A stretch of 15,704 nt of DNA from Oscillospiraceae bacterium (GCA_019416775.1 DXWR01000168.1:1-15704); one strand, 5' to 3'; shown: positions 1-7,322, counted from the stretch's first letter. The notes: a model not told the origin generated them from the letters alone. Numbers and translations are program-made.

Positions 1-330
1 GTGCGGGACTTTGCCCAGGTGCTGGGGGACGGTACCTTGACCCCGGAATTGGTGGACATCGCTCTGAACCGGCTGGAAATTGACCAGCTTGGGCTGGACA
101 GCCTGGACCGAAGGATGCTCACCACCATCATTCAATTTTACGGCGGCGGTCCGGTGGGGCTGGATACTTTGGCTTCTGCCATGGGGGAGGAAGCGGTGAC
201 TCTGGAAGATGTTTGCGAGCCTTATCTCATGCAGCTTGGCTTCCTCAATCGCACCCCCCGAGGCCGCTGCGCCACCAAAGCTGCCTATGAACACCTGCAT
301 TTGCGGCAGCCCGGGCAGCAGACCTTTTAA
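1..330 (+). CDS. ruvB: Holliday junction branch migration helicase RuvB, C-terminal part (5' truncated by window)
   Basis: RuvB is the AAA+ hexameric motor that, with RuvA, drives branch migration of Holliday junctions in recombination repair. Only the last 109 residues are present, because the gene begins before the window. Visible is the C-terminal winged-helix DNA-binding domain: the stretch with GLDSLDRRML (about residues 32-41), then FYGGGPVGLDTLA (about 47-59), and the closing block EPYLMQLGFLNRTPRGR (about 73-89), which are hallmark RuvB sequences. The AAA+ Walker motifs lie upstream, outside the window. The GTG at position 1 is an internal valine (the family has a conserved RVRDFA-type segment here), not a start. 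The gene ends with TAA, and the next gene begins 25 bases later, so co-transcription is likely. Identification is firm; completeness upstream cannot be judged. Confidence 0.93.
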   Translation: MRDFAQVLGDGTLTPELVDIALNRLEIDQLGLDSLDRRMLTTIIQFYGGGPVGLDTLASAMGEEAVTLEDVCEPYLMQLGFLNRTPRGRCATKAAYEHLHLRQPGQQTF

Positions 331-355
331 AATCGAGAAAGGAATCCAAATTACT

Positions 356-1222
356 ATGCGCATTTCTTCGAACTGGCAGGATTACCGCCTGCTGGACTGT
401 TCCGGCGGGGAACGGCTGGAGGCATGGGGGAAAACGGTGCTGGTGCGCCCGGACCCTCAGATTCTTTGGAACACGCCCAAAAAGCATCCCGGTTGGAAGC
501 ATCCCGACGCCCATTATCACCGCAGTCAAAAAGGCGGGGGAAGTTGGGAATATTTGACGGAACTGCCCTCCAGCTGGAACATTCAATACGGCGGGTTGAC
601 CTTCCGCATTCAGCCCACCGGCTTTAAGCACACCGGCCTTTTCCCGGAACAGGCAGTGAACTGGGACTTTATGGCTCAGCGTATTGCGCAGGCTCATCGG
701 CCGGTGAAGGTGTTGAACCTCTTCGCTTATACCGGGGGAGCTACGCTGGCCTGTGCCCAGGCCGGTGCGGCAGTGACCCATGTGGACGCCAGCAAGGGCA
801 TGGTTCATTGGGCTAGGGAAAACGCCAAGTTATCTGGGCTGGAGGAGAAGCTCATTCGCTGGCTGGTGGATGACTGCGAAAAATTTGTGGAGCGGGAGAT
901 TCGTCGCGGCAATCAGTACGACGGCATTGTTATGGACCCGCCCAGCTACGGCCGGGGACCCGGCGGAGAGATCTGGAAGCTGGAGGAAAAGATCTACCAT
1001 TTGGTGGAGCGCTGCGGATTGCTGCTTCGAGAAGACGCCTTGTTTTTCCTGCTCAACTCCTACACCACCGGCCTTTCTCCTTCCGTAATGGCGTATTTGT
1101 TGGGAAGTGTGATCCGGCCCAGACTGGGCGGCAGTGTTTCTGCGGACGAAATCGGTTTGCCGGTGGAACAGAGCGGACTGGTTCTGCCCTGCGGCTCCAC
1201 TGCCATCTGGCAGAAAGATTAA
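356..1222 (+). CDS. RlmI/RlmK-like class I SAM-dependent (rRNA) methyltransferase
   Basis: This is a 288-residue S-adenosylmethionine-dependent methyltransferase, probably acting on RNA. The Rossmann-fold SAM site is clear: motif I VLNLFAYTGG (about residues 119-128), the acidic ribose-binding THVDAS (141-146), and the catalytic-type motif IV DPPSYGRG (194-201). The preceding FKHTGLFPEQ (90-99) resembles the HVGLF-DQR segment of the RlmI/RlmK 23S rRNA methyltransferases (Methyltrans_SAM family). The N-terminal part is a short beta-rich region, and I see no recognisable PUA domain, unlike E. coli RlmI. The ATG at 356 is chosen because AGAAAGG lies 13 bases upstream and because in-frame codons before it would run into ruvB. 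It sits 25 bases after ruvB and 27 before ecfA1, so it is part of that operon. The exact substrate is not deducible: DPPSY also occurs in cytosine-C5 and guanine-N2/N7 enzymes. Confidence 0.82.
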   Translation: MRISSNWQDYRLLDCSGGERLEAWGKTVLVRPDPQILWNTPKKHPGWKHPDAHYHRSQKGGGSWEYLTELPSSWNIQYGGLTFRIQPTGFKHTGLFPEQAVNWDFMAQRIAQAHRPVKVLNLFAYTGGATLACAQAGAAVTHVDASKGMVHWARENAKLSGLEEKLIRWLVDDCEKFVEREIRRGNQYDGIVMDPPSYGRGPGGEIWKLEEKIYHLVERCGLLLREDALFFLLNSYTTGLSPSVMAYLLGSVIRPRLGGSVSADEIGLPVEQSGLVLPCGSTAIWQKD

Positions 1223-1249
1223 ATTTTAGTTGGAAACAGAGGTTTTGCT

Positions 1250-2104
1250 TTGAATCATTTAATTTCTCTTTCCGATGTGGTGTTTGAATATCCCAGGGAG
1301 GAAGCGGCCCCCCTTCGTGTGCTGAACCACCTGGATCTTACCGTAGAGCAAGGGGAATTTCTGGCCATTTTAGGGCAGAACGGCTCTGGAAAATCCACCT
1401 TAGCCAAATTGCTCAACGCCATTTTGATCCCCACCGGGGGTGTCTGCACGGTGTGCGGGTTTGATACAGCTCAGGAAGAAAACCTGTATGAGATCCGCAG
1501 CCGGGTGGGGATGGTGTTCCAAAACCCGGACAACCAGCTGGTTGCCAACGTAGTGGAGGAAGATGTGGCCTTTGCATTGGAAAATATGGGGGTGGACCCC
1601 AAAGAAATCCGCAGCCGGGTGGACCAGGCCCTCAAGCAGGTGGAGATGTACGATTTTCGCCAGCATGCCCCTCATCAGCTTTCCGGTGGACAAAAGCAGC
1701 GGATTGCCATTGCCGGCGTGTTGGCCATGGAGCCGGAGTGCATTGTGCTGGATGAACCCACCGCCATGTTGGACCCGCGGGGCCGGCGGGAAGTGTTAAA
1801 CACCGTCCGCCAGCTCAATCAAGAAAAAGGCACCACTGTGGTGCTGATTACCCACTATATGGACGAAGCTTGTCAGGCCGACCGGGTGGTGGTGATGGAC
1901 CAGGGACAGATTGCCTTAAACGGCACTCCGAAAGAGGTATTCAGCCAGGTCAACACCATTCGCAGCCTGGGCTTAGACCTTCCCCAGGTGACCGAACTTT
2001 GCTGGCGGCTGCGCCAGGCTGGAGTGTCTCTCCCGGAAGGGATCCTCACCGAACCGGAATGCTTGGACGCTCTCTGCAAGTTGTTGGGAGGTGGGGTAAA
2101 GTGA
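1250..2104 (+). CDS. ecfA1: ECF transporter ATPase EcfA1
   Basis: This is one of two ATPases of the energy-coupling factor (ECF) transporter, which powers uptake of vitamins or metal ions delivered by small S-components in the membrane. All ABC motifs are present in the 284 residues: Walker A GQNGSGKST (42-50), Q-loop Q91, signature LSGGQKQR (144-151), Walker B CIVLDEP with D168 and E169, D-loop MLDP, and H-loop His202. The pattern QNPDNQLVANVVEEDVAF after the Q-loop is typical of the A1 subunit. The start is TTG at 1250: AGAGG (1238-1242) lies 7 bases upstream, and the protein then begins with the usual beta-strand (LISLSDVVFEYP); no nearby in-frame ATG fits. It overlaps ecfA2 by four bases (GTGA), so the two are translationally coupled, fitting a heterodimer made in equal amounts. 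Confidence 0.95.
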   Translation: MNHLISLSDVVFEYPREEAAPLRVLNHLDLTVEQGEFLAILGQNGSGKSTLAKLLNAILIPTGGVCTVCGFDTAQEENLYEIRSRVGMVFQNPDNQLVANVVEEDVAFALENMGVDPKEIRSRVDQALKQVEMYDFRQHAPHQLSGGQKQRIAIAGVLAMEPECIVLDEPTAMLDPRGRREVLNTVRQLNQEKGTTVVLITHYMDEACQADRVVVMDQGQIALNGTPKEVFSQVNTIRSLGLDLPQVTELCWRLRQAGVSLPEGILTEPECLDALCKLLGGGVK

Positions 2105-2979
2105 TTGAATTAAAAGATGTCAGCTACGTTTATTCTCCCAAAACCCCCTTTGAAAAAACGGCGTTGGATCACATCAACCTCACCATCGGGGAAGGGGAGT
2201 TCATCGGTGTCATCGGTCACACCGGCTCCGGGAAATCCACCCTGATCCAACACCTGAACGGCTTGTTGCGCCCTACCCAAGGCCAGGTTTTGTTCAACGG
2301 AACCGACATTTGGGCCGACAAAAAGAATCTCCGTCAGGTGCGGTTTCAGGTGGGATTGGTGTTCCAGTATCCGGAATACCAGCTCTTTGAGGAAACGGTA
2401 GGCAAGGACATTGCCTTTGGTCCTACCAACATGGGCCTTTCCCAGGAAGAAATTCAGCGCCGGGTGCAGCGGGCCATGGAAATGGTGGAGCTTCCCACTT
2501 CCTATTTGGATCACAGCCCCTTTGACCTGTCCGGCGGACAGAAACGCCGGGTGGCCATTGCCGGCGTCATCGCCATGGAGCCCAAGGTGTTGATTTTGGA
2601 TGAACCTACCGCCGGGTTGGACCCCCGGGGCCGGGATCTGATTTTGCAGATGATTGCCCATTACCGCAAGGCTACCGGCTCGACGGTGCTGCTGGTCAGC
2701 CACAGTATGGAGGACGTGGCCCGCTACTGCGAAAAGGTGCTGGTGATGAATCAGTCTAAGGTTTTTGCCTTCGATACCGTGGAGCAGGTCTTTTCCCGCT
2801 GGCAGGAATTGGAGGCCATGGGGCTGGACGTGCCGCAGATCACCCTGCTGTTCCAACACCTGGAGCAAAAAGGATATCATATCAGCCGGCACAAGATCTA
2901 TACGGTGCCTTACGGAGCCCAAAAACTGCTGGAATATCTCAACTGGCCCACCGGGGAGGGAACTGCCGATGCTGAATAA
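2101..2979 (+). CDS. ecfA2: ECF transporter ATPase EcfA2
   Basis: This is the second ATPase of the ECF module, pairing with EcfA1 under the EcfT scaffold. The 292 residues carry Walker A GHTGSGKST (39-47), Q-loop Q89 in FQYPEYQLFEETV, signature LSGGQKRR (143-150), Walker B VLILDEP with D167 and E168, D-loop GLDP, and H-loop His201. The Q-loop segment QYPEYQLFEETV is the usual marker of EcfA2 against QNPDNQ in EcfA1. The start is GTG at 2101, inside the ecfA1 stop (overlap GTGA), with the purine-rich GGGAGGTGGGG at 2087-2096 as ribosome binding site; longer in-frame extensions upstream lie wholly within ecfA1 and are rejected. The 3' end overlaps ecfT by 11 bases. The C-terminal about 60 residues form the usual ECF-specific extension for the A1/A2 contact (family knowledge). 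Confidence 0.95.
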   Translation: MIELKDVSYVYSPKTPFEKTALDHINLTIGEGEFIGVIGHTGSGKSTLIQHLNGLLRPTQGQVLFNGTDIWADKKNLRQVRFQVGLVFQYPEYQLFEETVGKDIAFGPTNMGLSQEEIQRRVQRAMEMVELPTSYLDHSPFDLSGGQKRRVAIAGVIAMEPKVLILDEPTAGLDPRGRDLILQMIAHYRKATGSTVLLVSHSMEDVARYCEKVLVMNQSKVFAFDTVEQVFSRWQELEAMGLDVPQITLLFQHLEQKGYHISRHKIYTVPYGAQKLLEYLNWPTGEGTADAE

Positions 2980-3778
2980 CTTTACCTTGGGCCAATTTTT
3001 TCCCGGGCAATCGGTGATTCACCGCCTGGACCCCAGAAGCAAGCTGGTTTGCACTGTGCTCTACCTGGTATTGCTGTTTGTGGTGAATACTTGGATCGGC
3101 TTTGCCGTCTGCGCCGTGTATATGGTGGTAGTGATTGCCGTGTCCAAGATCCCGGTGAGCAACGTGCTTCGGGGGATCAAGCCCATTCTACCCATTATGG
3201 CCATTACAGCTCTGCTCAACCTGTTTTTCATCGACGGCACCCGAATCTTGGATTGGGGAATTCTTCACATATCTTGGGAAGGAATTGTCTTTGCCATTAA
3301 GATGATCATCCGTTTGGCTATCTTGATCGTAGGCACCTCCATGCTCACCTATACCACCTCTCCCATTGCCCTCACCGACGGTATGGAAAAGGGACTGCGC
3401 CCCTTGCAGAAGATTCATCTGCCGGTGCATGAGGTAACCATGATGATGTCCATCGCTTTGCGGTTTATTCCCACTTTGGTGGAGGAGACGGACAAAATCA
3501 TGTCTGCCCAAAAAGCCCGTGGGGCAGATTTTGAATCCGGCGGGTTGATTCATCGGGCCAAAGCACTGGTGCCCATCCTCATTCCCCTGTTTATCTCGGC
3601 CTTCCGACGGGCGGAAGAGCTGGCGCTGGCTATGGAATGCCGGTGCTACCGAGGCGGGGAAGGGCGCACTCGTTTGCGGCAGCTTCGCTATGGTTGGCAG
3701 GATGGCATTGCTTACCTTTCGATGGTGTTGCTGTTTGCTCTTTGTGTTGTGTTGAATTTTGTGTTGCCCAATATTTGA
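2969..3778 (+). CDS. ecfT: ECF transporter transmembrane scaffold EcfT
   Basis: EcfT is the membrane component that couples ATP hydrolysis by EcfA1/EcfA2 to toppling of the substrate-binding S-component. The 269-residue protein has hydrophobic helices at about residues 27-57 (probably two), 70-87, 106-126 and 245-265, and a long cytosolic coupling region. Both short Ala-Arg-Gly-type coupling motifs are visible: KARGADF (182-188) and the CRCYRGG segment (224-230; families often have ARCYRGG or SRCYRGG). The DPRSKL segment near the N-terminus (21-26) is also typical. The ATG at 2969 is supported by GGGAGGG (2954-2960) with 8 bases of spacing, and it lies inside the end of ecfA2. No S-component gene is adjacent, so this is most likely a group II (shared) module serving several S-components encoded elsewhere. 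truA follows after 22 bases. Confidence 0.93.
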   Translation: MLNNFTLGQFFPGQSVIHRLDPRSKLVCTVLYLVLLFVVNTWIGFAVCAVYMVVVIAVSKIPVSNVLRGIKPILPIMAITALLNLFFIDGTRILDWGILHISWEGIVFAIKMIIRLAILIVGTSMLTYTTSPIALTDGMEKGLRPLQKIHLPVHEVTMMMSIALRFIPTLVEETDKIMSAQKARGADFESGGLIHRAKALVPILIPLFISAFRRAEELALAMECRCYRGGEGRTRLRQLRYGWQDGIAYLSMVLLFALCVVLNFVLPNI

Positions 3779-3800
3779 TAACTTCAAAAAGGAGAAAGCT

Positions 3801-4574
3801 ATGCGAAAACTCCTGGTGGAGCTTGCTTATAACGGCGACGGCTTTCACGGCTGGCAATTTCAGAAAAACGCCTGTTCGGTGGCGCAGACGGTGCAGGATG
3901 GGCTGGAAGCAGTGCTGAAAAGCCGCGTTCCGGTTACCGGCTGCTCCCGCACCGACGCCGGAGTCCACGCCAATCAGTTTTATTTTCATACCGTGACCCA
4001 AGCCACCATTCCTTGTGAGAAGCTGGTATATGCCTTAAATGCCGTATTGCCGGACACCATTGCGGTCAAGAGCTGCCGTGAGGTGGAGGAGTCCTTCCAC
4101 GCCCGGTATTCGGTGCAGTGGAAGCGGTATCTGTACCGGATCCACAACCATCCGGTGAAGGACCCCTTTGCCCAAGGCCTTTGCCTGCGTTATCCCAGAC
4201 GATTAGATGAACAGCTGCTCAACCAGGCAGCCCAGGATTTTGTAGGCACTCATGATTTTTCTGCTTTCTGCGCCGCAGGAGGGAAGGAGATGGAGTCCAA
4301 CGTCCGCACCATCTATTCCGCTTGTGTGACCCGGCAGGGAGATCAGGTATACTTTGCCGTGGAGGGAAATGGCTTTTTGTACAATATGGTGCGGATCATG
4401 GTGGGGACTCTGCTGGAAATCAGCGAGAGAACCATTGCGCCGGATTCTATTCCGGAGATTATAGCCAGCCTGGACCGCAGCCGCGCCGGACGAACAGCAC
4501 CGGCCCAGGGATTATATTTAGACCATGTGGAATACGGAGGGGGACTGCCGGGTGAAACTGAAAAAAACAAATAA
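3801..4574 (+). CDS. truA: tRNA pseudouridine(38-40) synthase TruA
   Basis: TruA isomerises uridines 38, 39 and 40 in the anticodon stem-loop of many tRNAs to pseudouridine. The 257-residue protein has the N-terminal FHGWQFQ (15-21), the catalytic block GCSRTDAGVHA with nucleophile Asp52, then FHARYSVQWKRYLYRI in the first half. In the second half FVGTHDFSAFC, NGFLYNMVRIMVGTL and the closing GRTAPAQGLYL are all canonical. Length matches the family (about 245-270). The ATG at 3801 follows GGAGAAA (3791-3797) with short spacing; an earlier in-frame ATG would overlap ecfT and is not preferred. The order ecfA1-ecfA2-ecfT-truA is conserved in many Firmicutes, where it usually lies within the ribosomal-protein cluster. 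The next gene starts within the last 23 bases of truA. Confidence 0.96.
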   Translation: MRKLLVELAYNGDGFHGWQFQKNACSVAQTVQDGLEAVLKSRVPVTGCSRTDAGVHANQFYFHTVTQATIPCEKLVYALNAVLPDTIAVKSCREVEESFHARYSVQWKRYLYRIHNHPVKDPFAQGLCLRYPRRLDEQLLNQAAQDFVGTHDFSAFCAAGGKEMESNVRTIYSACVTRQGDQVYFAVEGNGFLYNMVRIMVGTLLEISERTIAPDSIPEIIASLDRSRAGRTAPAQGLYLDHVEYGGGLPGETEKNK

Positions 4575-5796
4575 GGATCTGCAGCATGCCGCTCCAGTTT
4601 CTCAGCGCCGGAAGCTGAAAAAATCCACTTCGGTGTCGCTGCAACAGCAACTGGATCTGCCGGATCAAAAGGATTCTTTGGCGGTGCTGAAGATCAAAAA
4701 AGAACTTCGCCGCCGGACGTTGATTGTCCGCTTTGCCATTGCCATTTTGGTGTTTTTGATTTTAATGGCGGTGTTCTTTTTGGTCCGGGCCATTGTGCAG
4801 AATTCTGCTTCCAATCAACGGCCGCTGAGCTTTCCCATCAGCACCCAGGACGACGCTCCGCTGGACATTCACGTTTGCGGTGATTGGATCGTCCTCACTG
4901 ATTCCGGAGACGCTACCTTCTATTCTCAGGACGCCTCCCGCTATACCACTTTGCAGCACGGCTGCTCTCGTCCCGTTTCGGTAAGCGCCGGGGACAAGCT
5001 GCTCACCTACGATCAGGGCGGGGTTACGGTGAAGTTGGACGACTCCGGCGGAAATATCCGCACCGTCACCGCTGACAACACCATTCTCTTTTGCGCCGTG
5101 GAGGACGGAGGGGCTTTTGCCGTTGTCACCACGGAAAGCCGCTATCGAGGCAGTCTCTCCCTCTATAACCGGGGCGGAAGTGAAATTTACAAATGGTCTT
5201 CGGCGGAAAATTACATCATGGCTGCCGCCTTTGTCAACAGCGGCGAACTGATTGTGGCGACTGTCAATGTGGAAAACGCCGACTATGTTACCCAGATTTA
5301 CCGTCTGCGCACCGACCGGGATCAGGAAGAATACCTGACCAGCTTAAACGGGGTGCTGCCTTTGTCTTTGACGGTGAAAAACGGCAACATCCAGTTAGTC
5401 GCCCAACAGGGGGTATATACGATGGACAGCCAGGGAACCCTGTTAAACACCTATTCTTTCAGCGGTTCTTTATGCGCTTTGGGCGGATTGGAAGAAGGCC
5501 ATCTGCTGGTGGCCACGAAAGATGCCACCGATCCCAACGCATCTCATCTGGCTGTGCTGGATAGTTCCGGAGCTGCCACCGCTCAGATCGACGTAGATCA
5601 AGCGGTGTTGGATGTGTACAGCAGTGATGACGGGCTGGTGTACCTCACCCCGGCCTCCATCGTTTTGACCGATCAGAATTTGACGGTGCAGCATCAATAC
5701 GACAACGACCGCAGTTACACCCAAGCGGTGCGTCGAGGCAATCTCTGCTATGCCATCGGCACCGATACCTTCCAGCGGCTGGATCCGGAGGAGTGA
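4552..5796 (+). CDS. DUF5711-like protein: single-pass membrane anchor plus extracytoplasmic beta-propeller-like domain
   Basis: Function is unknown; it resembles the DUF5711 family of clostridial proteins (from memory, not a search). The 414 residues comprise a Lys/Arg-rich cytosolic tail (about 1-55), one transmembrane helix (about 57-82, IVRFAIAILVFLILMAVFFLV), and a roughly 330-residue extracytoplasmic part. That part is rich in short beta-strands with recurrent patterns such as W-I-V-L-T-D-S-G-D, LLTYDQGGVTV, GGSEIYKWSS, GVYTMDSQG and HLAVLDSSG, as expected of WD40/PQQ-like propeller blades. The positive-inside rule predicts an N-in, C-out type II anchor. The GTG at 4552 is favoured over the ATG at 4525, because GGAGGGGG (4536-4543) sits 8 bases upstream of the GTG. 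It overlaps truA by 23 bases, and the cvpA-like gene starts four bases after its stop. A role as an envelope sensor or scaffold is speculation. Confidence 0.75.
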   Translation: MKLKKTNKDLQHAAPVSQRRKLKKSTSVSLQQQLDLPDQKDSLAVLKIKKELRRRTLIVRFAIAILVFLILMAVFFLVRAIVQNSASNQRPLSFPISTQDDAPLDIHVCGDWIVLTDSGDATFYSQDASRYTTLQHGCSRPVSVSAGDKLLTYDQGGVTVKLDDSGGNIRTVTADNTILFCAVEDGGAFAVVTTESRYRGSLSLYNRGGSEIYKWSSAENYIMAAAFVNSGELIVATVNVENADYVTQIYRLRTDRDQEEYLTSLNGVLPLSLTVKNGNIQLVAQQGVYTMDSQGTLLNTYSFSGSLCALGGLEEGHLLVATKDATDPNASHLAVLDSSGAATAQIDVDQAVLDVYSSDDGLVYLTPASIVLTDQNLTVQHQYDNDRSYTQAVRRGNLCYAIGTDTFQRLDPEE

Positions 5797-5800
5797 TAGA

Positions 5801-6433
5801 ATGAGTTGGGTTTTTTCTTTAATCTTTGATGGAATCGCATTGCTGATTCTGATTGCAGTCATCATAGGGTATGCCAAAAAGGGGTTTGCCGGAGCTTTGG
5901 TTCACCTGGTGGGTTATTTTGTGGCCTGCGCCGGTGCATGGCTTCTTTCCGATTGGCTTTCCCCGATGATTGCAGAGTGGTTCCGCCCCGCTATTGGCCA
6001 GCAGGTGGAGCAGTCCATTGCTCAGTGGCAGGCCGGCTCCCCGCAGGAGGTCAGCGGGTTTTTCACCTGGTTGCAGCAGCTGACCGGCCTGGAACTCAGC
6101 GCCGGCAACACCGCCCAGGCCATCACCGATGTGATTGTGAATACCGGACTGGCCGCCTTGATTTCCATGATCCTTTGGCTGGTGCTGTTCAGTCTGCTGA
6201 TGATATTGGTCCGCAGCATTTCCGGCAAATTGCGCCTCATTAACCGCATCCCGGTCATTGGAACCGCCAATGGGTTTTTCGGCGGAGTGCTGGGTGTGCT
6301 GATCGGTTTTATTTGGGTTTGGCTTTTTGTGCTTTTGATGCGGTTTGTGGTTCCTGCCATGGGAACCGATGCACAAATCGGCTTGCAGGAAAGCTTAATC
6401 TGTGGTAATATAATCTACTGGACGCAGTGGTAA
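5801..6433 (+). CDS. CvpA-family integral membrane protein
   Basis: The 210-residue protein has about four hydrophobic segments: residues 5-22, 29-50, 113-137 and 155-183. Two features place it in the CvpA (colicin V production) family: the GYAKKGFAGALVHLVGY segment after helix 1 (23-39), equivalent to the family's RGF-rich turn, and the second-half NRIPVIGTANGFFGGVLGVL (148-167), equivalent to the conserved P-v-G-x-x-N-x-x-x-G pattern. Between helices 2 and 3 is a roughly 60-residue soluble loop with polar, amphipathic stretches. The ATG at 5801 has GGAGGAG (5787-5793) 7 bases upstream. The biochemical role of this family is unsettled; it has been linked to colicin export, envelope stress and purine-related phenotypes. 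It lies between the DUF5711-like gene and pgsA, suggesting an envelope context. Confidence 0.82.
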   Translation: MSWVFSLIFDGIALLILIAVIIGYAKKGFAGALVHLVGYFVACAGAWLLSDWLSPMIAEWFRPAIGQQVEQSIAQWQAGSPQEVSGFFTWLQQLTGLELSAGNTAQAITDVIVNTGLAALISMILWLVLFSLLMILVRSISGKLRLINRIPVIGTANGFFGGVLGVLIGFIWVWLFVLLMRFVVPAMGTDAQIGLQESLICGNIIYWTQW

Positions 6434-6458
6434 CAATACCCTTTGGAGGAAGTTTCAA

Positions 6459-7037
6459 ATGAATGTTCCCAATACACTTACTGTCATCCGATTGATTTTG
6501 ATCCCGGTTTTTGTAATTTCGATGTTTGCGCCGTTACCTTTGCAGTGGTGCTGGCTGCCTTTGGCGATTATTGTTCTCAGCGGGATCACCGATGTGGCGG
6601 ATGGATATATTGCCCGACACTTTAATCAGATCACTCAGCTGGGCAAGATCCTGGACCCGTTGGCGGATAAGCTTTCTTTGCTGGCGCTGAGTATCTGCAT
6701 TGCGGTGAAGTTTTCTCCGTTTTGGATCATTGCCATTGTGGTGATTGTCAAGGAGATCCTGCAGATCCTTGGGGGCGGGTATCTGATGAAAAAGAAGATC
6801 AAGATCCCCTCTTCCCGGTGGTTTGGCAAAGCCTGTACTGCCGTTACCTATTGCTGCTATATCATCCTGCTGGGTTTGCCGATTTTCCAGCTGCTCGCAC
6901 CTGCTTGGATGCTGTGGACCATGGTGATTGTGATTTTGGCGCTGATGCTGTTGGCATTCTTTTCCTATCTGCCGGTTTATCTGCGTTTATTGCAGCAAAA
7001 CAAACCCTTGCAAGAATCCGAGCAAGACAAGCTGTGA
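6459..7037 (+). CDS. pgsA: CDP-diacylglycerol-glycerol-3-phosphate 3-phosphatidyltransferase PgsA
   Basis: PgsA transfers the phosphatidyl group of CDP-diacylglycerol to glycerol-3-phosphate, the committed step to phosphatidylglycerol, at the cytosolic face of the membrane. The CDP-alcohol phosphatidyltransferase signature is complete: D45-x2-D48-G49-x2-A52-R53-x8-G62-x3-D66-x3-D70, whose four aspartates hold the metal ions. The N-terminal NVPNTLTVIRLILIP is characteristic of PgsA. The 192 residues include about five to six hydrophobic helices, the usual number. The ATG at 6459 has a perfect GGAGGA (6445-6450) 8 bases upstream. It closes the long operon and is followed within 10 bases by an intrinsic terminator. 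Other CDP-alcohol transferases (for example cardiolipin or phosphatidylinositol phosphate synthases) share the motif, but the N-terminus and length fit PgsA best. Confidence 0.92.
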   Translation: MNVPNTLTVIRLILIPVFVISMFAPLPLQWCWLPLAIIVLSGITDVADGYIARHFNQITQLGKILDPLADKLSLLALSICIAVKFSPFWIIAIVVIVKEILQILGGGYLMKKKIKIPSSRWFGKACTAVTYCCYIILLGLPIFQLLAPAWMLWTMVIVILALMLLAFFSYLPVYLRLLQQNKPLQESEQDKL

Positions 7038-7043
7038 ATGGGT

Positions 7044-7083
7044 AAAACCGTCCTCTGCATTTTTGGTGCGAGGGCGGTTTTTT
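7044..7083 (+). terminator. Intrinsic terminator of the ruvB-pgsA operon
   Basis: A 12-bp stem is formed by 7044-7055 (AAAACCGTCCTC) and 7070-7081 (GAGGGCGGTTTT), with one T-G wobble and a 14-base loop. It merges into a run of six T. It lies 6 bases after the pgsA stop and should end the upstream transcription unit. Confidence 0.93.
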
Positions 7084-7168
7084 CACAGGAGAAAGTAGGA
7101 AAGAGGCTGTTTGCCAGCGCGTCCAAACCGATATGGACGATGCCGATAGGATTTCAGCAAGAGCAGTC

Positions 7169-7188
7169 AAAAACCGCAACGGTTTTTT
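7169..7188 (+). terminator. Second terminator-like hairpin in the pgsA-clpE spacer
   Basis: AAAAACCG (7169-7176) pairs perfectly with CGGTTTTT (7180-7187) across a three-base CAA loop, and the T run doubles as the terminator tail. It is only three GC pairs strong, so it is weaker than the one at 7044-7083. Being symmetrical (A-tract before, T-tract after), it could act on either strand. It may back up the first terminator or end a short RNA made from 7084-7168, which also contains a six-base-arm hairpin (CGTCCA 7120-7125 with TGGACG 7134-7139). Confidence 0.5.
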
Positions 7189-7228
7189 GAACAAATCTGA
7201 AACTTTTTTTCAACATTTTCCCCAAGCC

Positions 7229-7257
7229 GTGACACCGGGATTGTTTTCTGGTATAAT
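7229..7257 (+). promoter_or_regulatory. Sigma-A type promoter of the clpE-type gene
   Basis: The -35 GTGACA (7229-7234) and consensus -10 TATAAT (7252-7257) are separated by exactly 17 bases. The bases TGG just before the -10 make it an extended -10 promoter. Transcription would start near 7264, giving a leader of about 60 bases before the ATG at 7323. Neither a CtsR tandem heptad nor a CIRCE inverted repeat is visible around it; only a single heptad-like AGTCAAA occurs, at 7164-7170, about 60 bases above the -35. Confidence 0.85.
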
Positions 7258-7322
7258 CATGCTAGTATCCGTCTGTCCACCAAGGGAAAAACTGCAGGCG
7301 GAAGCGCAAAAGGAGATCGTAT

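Noticed and set aside
209..355. In-frame N-terminal extension of the methyltransferase into ruvB
   Set aside because: It overlaps the conserved ruvB end in another frame; the ATG at 356 has its own ribosome binding site.
1870..2100. Long upstream extension of ecfA2
   Set aside because: It lies inside ecfA1 and has low-complexity sequence; the GTG at 2101 with GGGAGGTGGGG and the GTGA overlap explains the start.
2110..2922. 270-codon open frame on the minus strand opposite ecfA2
   Set aside because: Antisense to EcfA2 with complete ABC motifs; a shadow frame.
7164..7170. AGTCAAA resembling half of a CtsR heptad
   Set aside because: Only one heptad is present, with no second copy three bases away, and it is 60 bases above the -35.
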